Positions 15,026 through 23,996 of a stretch of 54,059 nt of DNA are shown here, piece by piece; within the stretch, counting starts at the first letter, position 1, and each line of letters starts with the position of its first letter. Source of the stretch: Ilumatobacteraceae bacterium (GTDB lineage Bacteria; Actinomycetota; Acidimicrobiia; Acidimicrobiales; Iamiaceae); NCBI GenBank assembly GCA_025463265.1, contig JAOBWH010000197.1, positions 1 through 54,059 on the forward strand, written 5' to 3'. The notes under the pieces are model-generated. The model saw only the letters and a program-made list of their open reading frames with translations. It searched no databases and was not told where the DNA came from. A program made the translations under genes and the position numbers.

Positions 15026-16165
15026 TCAGGCGTCCATCTGGGTGCGGACCGAGTTGATGGCGTCGATGAACTCGTCGACCATCTCGTAGACCACATCGGC
15101 CGAGCGCTTGGTCTCGTTCATGTTCCCGACGATCTGGCCAACGAAGTAGTTGGCCAGCTTCTCCGCACCCGACCCCGGCGTGAGAGCGGCGCGGTCGATG
15201 CGGGCGATGGCTCGGGCGGTGAGGATCGGTTGGAGCGGCATGCCCAGCGGGGGGTGCTCGGGGTTGTCCCACTCCTCGGTCCACGCCGACTTGAGCTGGC
15301 GGGCCGGCTTGCCGGTCCGGGAACGGGAGCGGACGGTGTCGGCCGACGTGGCCTTCAGCATCTTCTCCTTCACCGCCGGGTGCGTCTCGGCCTCCTCGGT
15401 GGTGAGCCACACCGAGCCGCACCACACGCCCTGGGCGCCCAGCGCCATGGCGGCGGCCATCTGCCGGCCGCGCCCGATGCCGCCGGCGCCCAGCACGGGC
15501 ACGGGGGCCACGGCGTCGACGACCTCGGGGATGAGGACCATGGACCCGATCTCGCCCGTGTGGCCCCCGGCTTCACCGCCCTGGGCGACGATGATGTCAA
15601 CCCCGGCGTTGACGTGGCGCTCGGCGTGCACCGCCTTGCCGGCGAGGGCGCCGACCAGGCGGCCCTCCTCCTTGCAGCGGTCGATCATGTGCTGCGGCGG
15701 CGGGCCGAGGGCGTTGGCCACGAACGCCGTCTTGTGGGCGAGGGAGATCTCCAGCTGCGGGCCCGATGCCCGCTCGGAGAAGGGGAGGGGCTGGTCGTCT
15801 CGCACCTGGAACAGGGCGCCACCGGCGTCCTCGGGCATGGGCGGCACGTCGTAGCGGGCGAGGATCTCGTCCACGTACTCCCAGTACTCGCCCGGGATGA
15901 GGCTGGCGATGTCGGACATCGAGTAGCCGCCGCCCTCATCGCCGGCGTACTTGGCCGGGATGATCAGGTCGACGCCGTAGGGCTTGTCGCCGACCTCGGA
16001 CTCGATCCAGTTCAGGTCGATCTCCAGCTGCTCGGGGCTGTGGGCCACGGCACCCAGGACGCCGAGGCCGCCGGCCCGCGAGACCGCGGCCACGACGTCG
16101 CGGCAGTGGCTGAAGGCGAAGATGGGGACGTCGATCCCGAGCAGCTCGGTGATGTCGTTCTTCAT
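15026..16165 (-). CDS. Nitronate monooxygenase / 2-nitropropane dioxygenase family FMN protein
   Basis: A 379-residue TIM-barrel flavoprotein. It has IFAFSHCRDVVAAVSRAGGLGVLG at the N-terminus and VDIIVAQGGEAGGHTGEIGSMVL, the phosphate-binding and catalytic His region. PVLGAGGIGRGRQMAAAMALGAQGVWCGS completes the FMN site. Members oxidise alkyl nitronates or act as enoyl-type reductases, and the substrate here is unknown. A GGCAGGAG site 7 nt before the ATG supports the start. It is divergent from the acyl-CoA carboxylase operon, 95 bp away. Confidence 0.88.
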   Translation of the reverse strand: MKNDITELLGIDVPIFAFSHCRDVVAAVSRAGGLGVLGAVAHSPEQLEIDLNWIESEVGDKPYGVDLIIPAKYAGDEGGGYSMSDIASLIPGEYWEYVDEILARYDVPPMPEDAGGALFQVRDDQPLPFSERASGPQLEISLAHKTAFVANALGPPPQHMIDRCKEEGRLVGALAGKAVHAERHVNAGVDIIVAQGGEAGGHTGEIGSMVLIPEVVDAVAPVPVLGAGGIGRGRQMAAAMALGAQGVWCGSVWLTTEEAETHPAVKEKMLKATSADTVRSRSRTGKPARQLKSAWTEEWDNPEHPPLGMPLQPILTARAIARIDRAALTPGSGAEKLANYFVGQIVGNMNETKRSADVVYEMVDEFIDAINSVRTQMDA

Positions 16166-16248
16166 GGGCGGGCTCCTGCCTTCTGCTGGTGTCCCCGGAT
16201 CATGCGTCAGGCGACAAGGTAATGCTGGCGGCCAGATGTTACCGCAGG

Positions 16249-16254
16249 TACTGT
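16249..16254 (+). promoter_or_regulatory. -10 box (TACTGT) of the acyl-CoA catabolic operon, leaderless type
   Basis: TACTGT, then 6 nt, then the ATG at 16261. No ribosome site precedes the ATG. The operon of six genes to 23986 would start here. Confidence 0.55.
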
Positions 16255-16260
16255 CCGGTC

Positions 16261-17904
16261 ATGGAGCGAACCCTGCTGGCCCCACCGCTGTCCTCTGTCG
16301 TCGACACCGGGAGCGAGACGTTCGTGCGCAACCGGGCCGACATGGTCGAGCAGCTCGAGGTGATCGACGGCCTCCTCGCCGAGGCCGAGGCGGGCGGGGG
16401 TCCCGAGCGGACCGAGCGCCTCCGCAGCCGCGGCAAGCTCCCCATCCGCGAGCGCATCGCCAACGTGCTCGACCCGGACTCGCCCTTCCTGGAGATCAGC
16501 GCCCTCGCCGGGTACGAGTCGGACTACACGATGGGCGGCGGCATGGTCGTCGGCATCGGGGTCATCGCGGGCGTCGAGTGCGTGATCATGGGCAACGACC
16601 CCACGGTCCTCGCCGGCGCCCTCACCCCCTACGCCGGCAAGAAGTGGATGCGGGCCATCGAGATCGCCCGCGACAACAACATGCCGTACGTCTCGTTCGT
16701 TGAGTCGGCCGGCGCCGACCTGCGCATGGGCGGTGGCGGGAGCAGCGGGCCCAAGACCCAGACCACCCACTTCGCCGAGACCGGCCGGTTCTTCTACGAG
16801 ATGATCGAGCTGTCCAAGCTGCGCATCCCCACGGTGTGCGTGGTCTTCGGATCGTCCACCGCCGGCGGGGCGTACCAGCCCGGTCTGTCGGACTACACGA
16901 TCGTCGTGAAGGACCAGTCGAAGGTGTTCCTCGCCGGTCCACCGCTCGTGAAGATGGCCACAGGCGAAGACAGCGACGACGAGTCGCTCGGCGGGGCCGC
17001 GCTCCACGCCGATGTCTCGGGCACCGGCGACTACTTCGCTGACGACGAGATGGACGCCATCCGCCTCTGCCGCGAGGTCGTGTCCCACCTGAACTGGCGC
17101 AAGGCCGGGCCCGAGCCGACGCTCAGCCCCGACGCCCCGCTCCACGACCCCGAGGAGCTCCTCGGCCTGGTGAGCCGGGACCTGCGCACGCCGGTCGACG
17201 TGCGCGACGTCATCGCCCGCACGGTGGACGGGTCCCGCTTCGAGGAGTTCAAGGCCCGCTTCGGGCCGACCATGGTCTGCGGCTGGGCCAGCATCCACGG
17301 CCACCCCGTCGGGGTCCTCGGCAACAACGGGGTGATCTACCCCGACGCGGCGCAGAAGGCCGCCCACTTCATCCAGCTCTGCAACCAGATCGACGTTCCG
17401 CTGGTGTTCCTCCAGAACATCACGGGGTTCATGGTCGGCAAGGACTTCGAGGAGGACGGCATCATCAAGAAGGGCAGCCAGATGATCAACGCCGTCACCA
17501 GCTCGACGGTCCCGCACCTCACGGTCGTCCTCGGCGCGTCGTACGGCGCCGGCACCTACGCCATGTCCGGCCGGGCGTTCGGCAACCGCTTCACCTGGCT
17601 GTGGCCCACCGCCAAGATCGCCGTCATGGGCCCCAAGCAGATCGCCGGGGTGATGTCGATCGTCCGCCGCGGCCAGGCCGCCCGCAAGGGCGAGGAGTTC
17701 AACGAGGAGGAGGACGCCCAGCTGGTGGCCATGGTGGAGGCCATCCAGGAGGAGGGCTCCCTCGCCCTCCGTGCCACGGGCGCCATCACCGACGACGGGA
17801 TCATCGACCCCCGCGACACCCGCGACGTGCTGGGCATGTGCCTGTCGGTGGCGGCCAACCGAGAAGTCGCCGGCACCGAGGGGTACGGGGTGTTCCGGCT
17901 GTGA
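16261..17904 (+). CDS. Acyl-CoA carboxylase, carboxyltransferase (beta) subunit
   Basis: A 547-residue biotin-dependent carboxyltransferase. It has paired crotonase-like domains: VMGNDPTVLAGALTPYAGKKWMRAIEIA and SAGADLRMGGGGSSGPKTQTTHFAETGRFF in the first, GVIYPDAAQKAAHFIQLCNQIDVPLVFLQNITGFMVG in the second. It takes CO2 from carboxybiotin to an acyl-CoA. The order carboxyltransferase, biotin carboxylase, DUF1446, hydratase recalls atuC-atuF-atuA (citronellol/geraniol) and liu (leucine/isovalerate) operons. Methylcrotonyl-CoA or geranyl-CoA is therefore a likelier substrate than propionyl-CoA; this is inference. Its TGA overlaps the GTG of the next gene. Confidence 0.92.
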   Translation: MERTLLAPPLSSVVDTGSETFVRNRADMVEQLEVIDGLLAEAEAGGGPERTERLRSRGKLPIRERIANVLDPDSPFLEISALAGYESDYTMGGGMVVGIGVIAGVECVIMGNDPTVLAGALTPYAGKKWMRAIEIARDNNMPYVSFVESAGADLRMGGGGSSGPKTQTTHFAETGRFFYEMIELSKLRIPTVCVVFGSSTAGGAYQPGLSDYTIVVKDQSKVFLAGPPLVKMATGEDSDDESLGGAALHADVSGTGDYFADDEMDAIRLCREVVSHLNWRKAGPEPTLSPDAPLHDPEELLGLVSRDLRTPVDVRDVIARTVDGSRFEEFKARFGPTMVCGWASIHGHPVGVLGNNGVIYPDAAQKAAHFIQLCNQIDVPLVFLQNITGFMVGKDFEEDGIIKKGSQMINAVTSSTVPHLTVVLGASYGAGTYAMSGRAFGNRFTWLWPTAKIAVMGPKQIAGVMSIVRRGQAARKGEEFNEEEDAQLVAMVEAIQEEGSLALRATGAITDDGIIDPRDTRDVLGMCLSVAANREVAGTEGYGVFRL

Positions 17905-19901
17905 GCACCGACCCCACCCGCACCGTGACCGCCACGCCCATCACGTCGGTCCTCGTGGCCAACCGCGGGGAGATCGCCCGCCGCATCATCCGCACGGCCC
18001 GCTCCATGGGCATCCGCACCGTCGCCGTGTTCGTCGAGGCCGACGCCGGCGCGCCCTTCGTGACCGAGGCCGACGGTGCCGTCCGCATCGACACCCGCTA
18101 CCTCGACGGCGATGCGATCCTCGCTGCCGCCCAGGCCAGCGGAGCCGACGCCATCCATCCCGGCTACGGCTTCCTCTCGGAGAACGCCGCCTTCGCCCGC
18201 CAGGTCATCGAGGCCGGCATCACGTGGGTCGGCCCGACCCCCGCCGTCATCGACGCCATGGGCGACAAGATCACCGCCAAGGCGGCGGCAGCCGGAGCGG
18301 GCGTGCCCACCCTCCCGTCCACCGAGGACCCGGCTGCGGCAGCCGAGGTCGGCTTCCCGCTGCTGGTGAAGGCCTCGGCGGGTGGCGGCGGCAAGGGCAT
18401 GCGCGTCGTGGAACGTCCCGAGGACCTCGACGAGTCGCTCGCCGCCGCCCAGCGCGAGGCCCTGAGCGGATTCGGCGACGACCGGGTGTTCCTCGAGCGG
18501 TACGTCGCCCGTTCCCGCCACGTCGAGATCCAGATCGTCGGCGACCAGCACGGCACGGTCGTCCACCTGGGCGAGCGGGAGTGCTCGATCCAGCGCCGCC
18601 ACCAGAAGGTCATCGAGGAATCGCCCTCGCCCGTGGTCGACGAGGCCATGCGCGCCGCGATGGGCGATGCCGCCCTCGGCCTCGCTCGCGCCATCGGGTA
18701 CACCTCGACGGGCACGGTCGAGTTCCTCGTCGACGACGAGACCCGGGAGTTCTTCTTCTTGGAGGTCAACACCCGCCTCCAGGTCGAGCACCCCGTGACC
18801 GAGGAGGTCACGGGCGTCGACCTCGTGCGCGAGCAGTTCCGGGTGGCCGCCGGCGAGCCGCTCGAACCGGCGGCGGCCAACGCCTCGTTCACCGGCCACG
18901 CCATCGAGGCGCGCCTCTACGCCGAGGACCCCGCCGCCGGCTTCCTCCCCGCCACCGGCACGGTCGTCGCGTTCGCCCCGGCCGTGGAGCCGGCGGTCCG
19001 CTGGGACTCGGGGGTCGAACCCGGCTCGGTGGTCGGCGTCGACTTCGACCCGATGCTGGCCAAGGTCATCGCCCACGCACCCACCCGCACCGAAGCGGCC
19101 GGCCGCCTGGCGCTCGCCCTCGAGCGGCTGCACCTCGGCGGCGTGACCACCAACCGGGACTTCCTGGTCGCCACACTGCGCACGCCCGAGTTCCTGGCCG
19201 GCGACACCACCACGGACTTCATCGAGCGCGTGGGCGTCCCGCTCAGCCGGGAGCCGAACCCGGTCGAGCACGCCCGCATCGCCGCTTCGGCCGCGTTGTG
19301 GCTCCAGGGCCGCAACCGGGAGCAGGCACCGGTCCTCGCCGCCATGCCCAGCGGGTGGCGCAACACGCGCACGCCGGCGCAGTCCGTGTCGTTCCTCGTC
19401 GACGGGACCCCGATCGACACCACCTACCGCCGCCTGCGCGACGGCACCTTCGAGATCGACGGCGGCGCCTGGGCGGCCCGCATCCACGAGTGGTCGCCGT
19501 GCCACATCGACATCGAGAACGGCGGCCACCGCGTCACGGTCGGCGTCACGGCCATCGGTGCCGACCTCTACCTCCAGGTCCCCCGGGGCACCGTCCACGT
19601 CGAGGTCGTCCCTCGCTTCACCGTCCCGGGACCGGCGGAGATCGCCGGTGGGTTCACCGCCCCCATGCCCGGCGTGGTGCTCGAGGTGCGGGTCGAGCCG
19701 GGCCAGAAGGTCACGGCGGGCGAGACGCTGATCGTGCTGGAGGCGATGAAGATGGAGCACCACATGGCCGCGCCGGCCGACGGCACCGTCGCCGAGGTCC
19801 GCGTCGCCAGCGGCGACCAGGTCGCCAACGGCGCCCTCCTCCTGGTCTTCGAGCCGGACACCGAACCTGCGGGCGCCACCCCCGAGGGGACCTCGACATG
19901 A
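17901..19901 (+). CDS. Acyl-CoA carboxylase alpha subunit (biotin carboxylase + biotin carrier)
   Basis: A 666-residue subunit with three blocks. The biotin carboxylase has VLVANRGEIARRIIRTA, LVKASAGGGGKGMRVV for ATP, and FFLEVNTRLQVEHPVTEEVTG. A middle linker spans residues 450-590. The C-terminal biotinyl domain has the attachment Lys in VLEAMKMEHHM. It carboxylates its own biotin with bicarbonate and ATP and hands it to the beta subunit encoded just upstream. The GTG start overlaps the upstream stop (GTGA), and the stop overlaps the next ATG (ATGA), so three proteins are translationally coupled. Confidence 0.95.
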   Translation: MSTDPTRTVTATPITSVLVANRGEIARRIIRTARSMGIRTVAVFVEADAGAPFVTEADGAVRIDTRYLDGDAILAAAQASGADAIHPGYGFLSENAAFARQVIEAGITWVGPTPAVIDAMGDKITAKAAAAGAGVPTLPSTEDPAAAAEVGFPLLVKASAGGGGKGMRVVERPEDLDESLAAAQREALSGFGDDRVFLERYVARSRHVEIQIVGDQHGTVVHLGERECSIQRRHQKVIEESPSPVVDEAMRAAMGDAALGLARAIGYTSTGTVEFLVDDETREFFFLEVNTRLQVEHPVTEEVTGVDLVREQFRVAAGEPLEPAAANASFTGHAIEARLYAEDPAAGFLPATGTVVAFAPAVEPAVRWDSGVEPGSVVGVDFDPMLAKVIAHAPTRTEAAGRLALALERLHLGGVTTNRDFLVATLRTPEFLAGDTTTDFIERVGVPLSREPNPVEHARIAASAALWLQGRNREQAPVLAAMPSGWRNTRTPAQSVSFLVDGTPIDTTYRRLRDGTFEIDGGAWAARIHEWSPCHIDIENGGHRVTVGVTAIGADLYLQVPRGTVHVEVVPRFTVPGPAEIAGGFTAPMPGVVLEVRVEPGQKVTAGETLIVLEAMKMEHHMAAPADGTVAEVRVASGDQVANGALLLVFEPDTEPAGATPEGTST

Positions 19902-21664
19902 CCGACCCGATCCGCATCGCCAACTGCTCCGGGTTCTACGGCGACCGGCTCAGCGCGGCGCGCGAGATGGTGGAGGGCGGTCCCATCGACGTGCTCACCG
20001 GCGACTGGCTGGCCGAGCTCACCATGTTGATCCTCGCCCGCACCCGGATGAAGCGGCCGGGCGGCGGCTACGCCCGCACGTTCGTCACCCAGATGGAGCA
20101 GGTCATGGGGACCTGCCTCGACCGGGGCATCAAGGTCGTCACCAACGCCGGAGGCCTCGACCCCGACGGCTGTGCGGAGGCGGTGGCGGAGGTCGCCGAG
20201 AAGCTGGGACTGAGCCCCACCATCGCCTACGTGAACGGCGACGACCTCCTGCCCCGGTTGGGCGAGCTGGTCGAGGCGGGCGTCCACCTGGACCACTTCG
20301 AGACCGGTGAACCGGTGGGCGACACCAGCCGTTTCCTGACGGCCAACGCCTACCTCGGCGCATGGGGCATCGTCGAGGCGCTGAACGCCGGGGCCGACAT
20401 CGTCGTGACCGGCCGCACCACCGATGCCGCGGTGGTCGCCGCACCGGCGGCGTGGCACCACGGCTGGGCCCGAGACGACTGGGACGCGATGGCCGGGGCG
20501 GTCGTGGCCGGCCACATCATCGAGTGCGGCACCCAGGCCACGGGCGGCAACTACTCCTTCTTCACCGAGCTCACCGGCCTCAGCCGCACCGGGTTCCCGT
20601 GGGCGGAGATCGCCGCCGACGGCTCGAGCACCATCGGCAAGCACGACGGCACGGGCGGCGCCGTCAACGTCGGCACGGTCACCTCGCAGCTGCTCTACGA
20701 GATCGGCTCGCCCGCGTACCTCGGTCCCGATGTCACCGCCCGGTTCGACACGGTCGTGCTCGAGCCGGCCGGCCCGGACCGCGTCCGGGTCAGCGGCACG
20801 AGGGGCGAGCCGCCGCCGGCCACCCTCAAGGTGGCCATGAACGAGCTGGGCGGCTTCCGGACCGATCTCAACGTGGCCCTCACCGGGCTCGACATCGAGG
20901 CCAAGGCCGACCTGGTCGAGGAGGCGTTCTGGGCGTCGGCGACCGTGCCGAAGGCCGACATCGCAAGCGTCACCACCCACCTGGTGCGGACCGACAAGCA
21001 CGACCCGGCCACCAACGAGGAGGCCGTCGCCCTCTGGCGGATCACGCTGAAGGACCCCGACGAGCGCAAGGTGAAGGGCGCCGCCGGTGCCATCAACGAG
21101 CTGGCCCTCGCCACCATCCCCGGCCTGTTCGCCGTGGCCGGGATGGGGGTGGCCAAGCCGTTCGGCGTGTACCGGCCCGCGGTCGTCCCCGCTGACCTGG
21201 TGCCTCAGCACGTGGTGGTGCTGGGCGGGGCCCGCACCGTGGTCGAGTCGGTCGCTCCCGCGCCCACCGGCGCACCCGCTGCAGTGGAACCGCCCGTGGT
21301 CGACCTCCCGCCGGTGCCGGACGGCCCCACGGTGCCGATCGCGCTCGGCCGGGTGTTCGGCACCCGGTCGGGCGACAAGGGCGGCAACGCCAACCTCGGC
21401 GTCTTCGCCCGCACCCCCGAGGCGTACGCCTGGCTGGCCGAGCACCTCACGGTCGAGCGGCTCCAGCAGCTGCTCCCCGAGGCCGCCAGCCTCCGGGTCG
21501 AGCGGTTCGACCTGCCGAACATCTGGTCGGTGAACTTCGTGCTCCACGGCCTGCTCCAGGAGGGGGTGGCCGCGTCCACCCGCCAGGACGGCCAGGCGAA
21601 GGGGCTCGGCGAGTGGCTCCGGGCCCGCACCGTCGAGCTCCCGCTCGACCTGGTCGGCGGATGA
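19898..21664 (+). CDS. AtuA-like DUF1446 acyclic terpene utilisation family protein
   Basis: A 588-residue protein with the two known parts. The N-terminal DUF1446 block (IRIANCSGFYGDRLSAAREMVEGGPIDVLTGDWLAELTM) and ADIVVTGRTTDAAVVAA run to about residue 450. The C-terminal AtuA-like domain then has ALGRVFGTRSGDKGGNANLGVFAR. AtuA is required for growth on citronellol in Pseudomonas, but its reaction is not known. Its place directly after the carboxylase subunits is the main reason to link this operon to branched or terpenoid acyl-CoA breakdown. Coupled to the preceding gene by an ATGA overlap. Confidence 0.9.
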   Translation: MTDPIRIANCSGFYGDRLSAAREMVEGGPIDVLTGDWLAELTMLILARTRMKRPGGGYARTFVTQMEQVMGTCLDRGIKVVTNAGGLDPDGCAEAVAEVAEKLGLSPTIAYVNGDDLLPRLGELVEAGVHLDHFETGEPVGDTSRFLTANAYLGAWGIVEALNAGADIVVTGRTTDAAVVAAPAAWHHGWARDDWDAMAGAVVAGHIIECGTQATGGNYSFFTELTGLSRTGFPWAEIAADGSSTIGKHDGTGGAVNVGTVTSQLLYEIGSPAYLGPDVTARFDTVVLEPAGPDRVRVSGTRGEPPPATLKVAMNELGGFRTDLNVALTGLDIEAKADLVEEAFWASATVPKADIASVTTHLVRTDKHDPATNEEAVALWRITLKDPDERKVKGAAGAINELALATIPGLFAVAGMGVAKPFGVYRPAVVPADLVPQHVVVLGGARTVVESVAPAPTGAPAAVEPPVVDLPPVPDGPTVPIALGRVFGTRSGDKGGNANLGVFARTPEAYAWLAEHLTVERLQQLLPEAASLRVERFDLPNIWSVNFVLHGLLQEGVAASTRQDGQAKGLGEWLRARTVELPLDLVGG

Positions 21665-21671
21665 CGAGCCG

Positions 21672-22391
21672 GTGACCGCATCGACCACCGCACCGGACCA
21701 GGCGGCCACGTCTGCGCCGTCTGCGCCGTCGGAACCGTCCGGGCCGTCGGAGCTGGAGCGGCGGCTGCGGGCCATCCCCGCGCCGCGGCCGATGCTCAGC
21801 CGCGACGACGTCCACCGCCTCACCGACCGCCAGCGCGAGCTGCTCGCCCAGCTCGGCGCCCTGTTCCGCGACGGGTTCGCCGAGCTCACCATGTCGGAGA
21901 TCGCGGCCCGGCTGAACTGCTCGCTGCGCACGCTCTACGGCCTGGCCCCCAGCCGCGACGAGCTGGTGCTCACCGTGGTCGACACGCACCTGTGGCGCAT
22001 CGGCCGGGAGGCGATGGCCGCCATCACCGCAGACATGGCCCCGCTCGACGCCATCCGCACCTACCTCAGCGCGGCCACGTTCGCGGTGAGCGGCACCACC
22101 GAGGCCTACTCCCGCGACCTCGCCGCCATGCCGGCGGCCCGGCGCCGCAACGGCGACCACGCCGACTACGTCGTCGCCGTGACCCGCACCCTGCTCGACC
22201 TCGCCGTCGAGCGCGGCGACATCGCCATGGTCGACACCGCAGCCGTCGCTCACACGTTGGCCACCGTGGGCCAGGAGTTCATCCGCCCCGAGGTGCTGGC
22301 CACCCTCGGCACCCCGCCCAAAGCGGCGGCCGACACCGTCGTCGACCTCATCCTCCGCGGCCTCACCGCCACCCCGAACCGAACGACCTGA
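21672..22391 (+). CDS. TetR-like regulator inside the acyl-CoA operon
   Basis: A 239-residue protein with a low-complexity Ala/Ser/Pro N-terminus, then a helix-turn-helix: RQRELLAQLGALFRDGFAELTMSEIAARLNCSLRTLYGLAPSRDELV. The usual KxxxxYxxF of TetR is replaced by LRTLYGLAP. The helical C-terminal half is of the TetR_C type. Its GTG start is 7 nt after the AtuA-like gene, so it is probably co-transcribed and may control the operon promoter at 16249 by feedback. No palindrome was found near that promoter. Confidence 0.85.
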   Translation: MTASTTAPDQAATSAPSAPSEPSGPSELERRLRAIPAPRPMLSRDDVHRLTDRQRELLAQLGALFRDGFAELTMSEIAARLNCSLRTLYGLAPSRDELVLTVVDTHLWRIGREAMAAITADMAPLDAIRTYLSAATFAVSGTTEAYSRDLAAMPAARRRNGDHADYVVAVTRTLLDLAVERGDIAMVDTAAVAHTLATVGQEFIRPEVLATLGTPPKAAADTVVDLILRGLTATPNRTT

Positions 22392-22403
22392 GAGGCTCAC
22401 CCG

Positions 22404-23213
22404 ATGGACGTGTCCGAAGTCCGAGATGACCTGCTCGCCGAGCAGGAGGCGCTCGACCTGGTCGTGCGCGACCTCACCGCCGAGCAGCTCGCCCTGCCCA
22501 CGCCCAGCCCCCGCTGGACCGTGGCCGATCAGCTCTCGCACCTCATCTACTTCGACCGGGCCGCGGTGATCGCCATCACCGAGCCCGATGAGTTCCCGGC
22601 CCAGGTCCACCTGCTGCTCGAGGCCGCCGCCGGTGGCGATGAAGCGGTCGACGCCTTCGAGATGGACGAGTGGCGCCACCTCCCGCCCGCCGAGCTGCTC
22701 GCCGCCTGGCGGGCCCACCGCGCCGCGCTGGCTGCCGCGGCCGAGACGCTCCGGAACGACACCAGGGTCGCCTGGTACGGGCCGTCGATGGGCTCGAAGT
22801 CGTTCCTCACGGCCCGGCTGATGGAGGTGTGGGCGCACGGCCAGGACATCGTGGACGCGCTGGGCGCCGACCGGCCCGCCACGGACCGGCTGCGCCACAT
22901 CGCCCAGCTCGGGTCCATCACCCGCACGTGGTCGTACCTGAACCGGGGCCTGGAGCCGCCGGAGGGCGAGGTGGCGATCGTGCTCACCTCGCCGTCGGGC
23001 GAGATCTGGACCTATGGCGACGAGGGCACCACCGAGAACACCGTCACCGGACCAGCGGAGGACTTCTGCCTGGTCACCACCCAGCGCCGCCACGTCGACG
23101 ACACCGATCTGGTGGTCACCGGCGACGTGGCCCGGGACTGGCTGGTCCGCGCCCAGGCCTTCGCCGGGCCGGCCACCGATGGCCCCGCCCCTCGCACAGC
23201 GAAGGAGTCCTGA
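22404..23213 (+). CDS. TIGR03084 family protein (DinB/maleylpyruvate isomerase-like)
   Basis: A 269-residue four-helix-bundle protein. TVADQLSHLIYFDRAAVIAI and FLTARLMEVWAHGQDIVDALG supply the His residues that bind metal in this mycothiol-dependent superfamily. The second half (SYLNRGLEPPEGEVAIVLTSPSGEIWTYG) is the SCP2-like domain found in TIGR03084 members. It often sits in lipid and branched acyl-CoA gene clusters of actinobacteria. A thiol-dependent isomerase or transferase role is possible. Its stop overlaps the next start as TGATG. Confidence 0.85.
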   Translation: MDVSEVRDDLLAEQEALDLVVRDLTAEQLALPTPSPRWTVADQLSHLIYFDRAAVIAITEPDEFPAQVHLLLEAAAGGDEAVDAFEMDEWRHLPPAELLAAWRAHRAALAAAAETLRNDTRVAWYGPSMGSKSFLTARLMEVWAHGQDIVDALGADRPATDRLRHIAQLGSITRTWSYLNRGLEPPEGEVAIVLTSPSGEIWTYGDEGTTENTVTGPAEDFCLVTTQRRHVDDTDLVVTGDVARDWLVRAQAFAGPATDGPAPRTAKES

Positions 23214-23986
23214 TGGCCCTCGTCGAGCAGTCCCTCACCGACGGCGTCCTCACCGTCACCCTCGACGACGAGCCGCGCCGCAACGCGCTCAGCGCCGACC
23301 TGCTGGTCGAGCTGATCGACATCCTCGACGCCGCCGATGCCGACGACGCCGTGCGCGTCATCGTCCTCACCAACGCCGGCACGGTGTTCTGCGCAGGCGC
23401 CAACCTGTCGCAGCAGTCGTCGGGTGCCACCGCCGGCCGCACGGTCGACATGGCCGGCGTGTTCGCCCGCTTCCGCACGTCGCCCAAGCCCTATGTCGGG
23501 CGGATCAACGGGCACTGCGTGGCCGGTGGCATGGGGCTGGCGGCGGCGATGGACGTCTCCGTCGCCGTCGACACCGCCCGGTTCGGGTTCACGGAGGTCC
23601 GCGTGGGTGTCGCCCCCGCCATGATCTCGGTGCTCTGCCTCCCGAAGCTGCGCGAGGCCGACGCTCGCGCTGCGTTCCTGCGCGGCAACCGGTTCCTGGC
23701 CGCCGAGGCCGCCCGCATCGGGCTGATCAACCGGTCGGTCCCCGCCGACGAGCTCGACGCCGCCGTCGCCGAAGTGGTGGCCGACCTGCTCGCCGGCGGC
23801 CCCAACGCCATCGCCGCCACCAAGCGCCTGCTCGCCGAGGTCCCGGCTCTGCCCGTCGATGACGCCTTCGCCTGGACCCAGCAGCTCTCCGCCGAGCTCT
23901 TTACCAGCGACGAGGCCAAGGAGGGCATGAGCGCGTTCCTGGAGAAGCGCCCCGCCGCCTGGGTGCCTCCGCCCGACGGCGCCTGA
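23213..23986 (+). CDS. Enoyl-CoA hydratase/isomerase family protein
   Basis: A 257-residue crotonase. NAGTVFCAGANLSQQS and INGHCVAGGMGLAAAMDVSVAV form the oxyanion hole and CoA site, and RFGFTEVRVGVAPAMISV carries the usual catalytic loop. It would hydrate the unsaturated product of the carboxylase (AtuE or methylglutaconyl-CoA hydratase role) in the same pathway. A strong GAAGGAG site and a TGATG overlap couple it to the TIGR03084 gene. It is the last gene of the operon; an acyl-CoA dehydrogenase and a lyase are missing and must lie elsewhere. Confidence 0.92.
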   Translation: MALVEQSLTDGVLTVTLDDEPRRNALSADLLVELIDILDAADADDAVRVIVLTNAGTVFCAGANLSQQSSGATAGRTVDMAGVFARFRTSPKPYVGRINGHCVAGGMGLAAAMDVSVAVDTARFGFTEVRVGVAPAMISVLCLPKLREADARAAFLRGNRFLAAEAARIGLINRSVPADELDAAVAEVVADLLAGGPNAIAATKRLLAEVPALPVDDAFAWTQQLSAELFTSDEAKEGMSAFLEKRPAAWVPPPDGA

Positions 23987-23996
23987 GCGCCGCTGG

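Noticed and set aside
17771-19897. Possible long N-terminal extension of the DUF1446 protein
   Set aside because: It overlaps the biotin carboxylase gene in another frame and is pure shadow sequence. The ATGA overlap at 19898 is the natural start.
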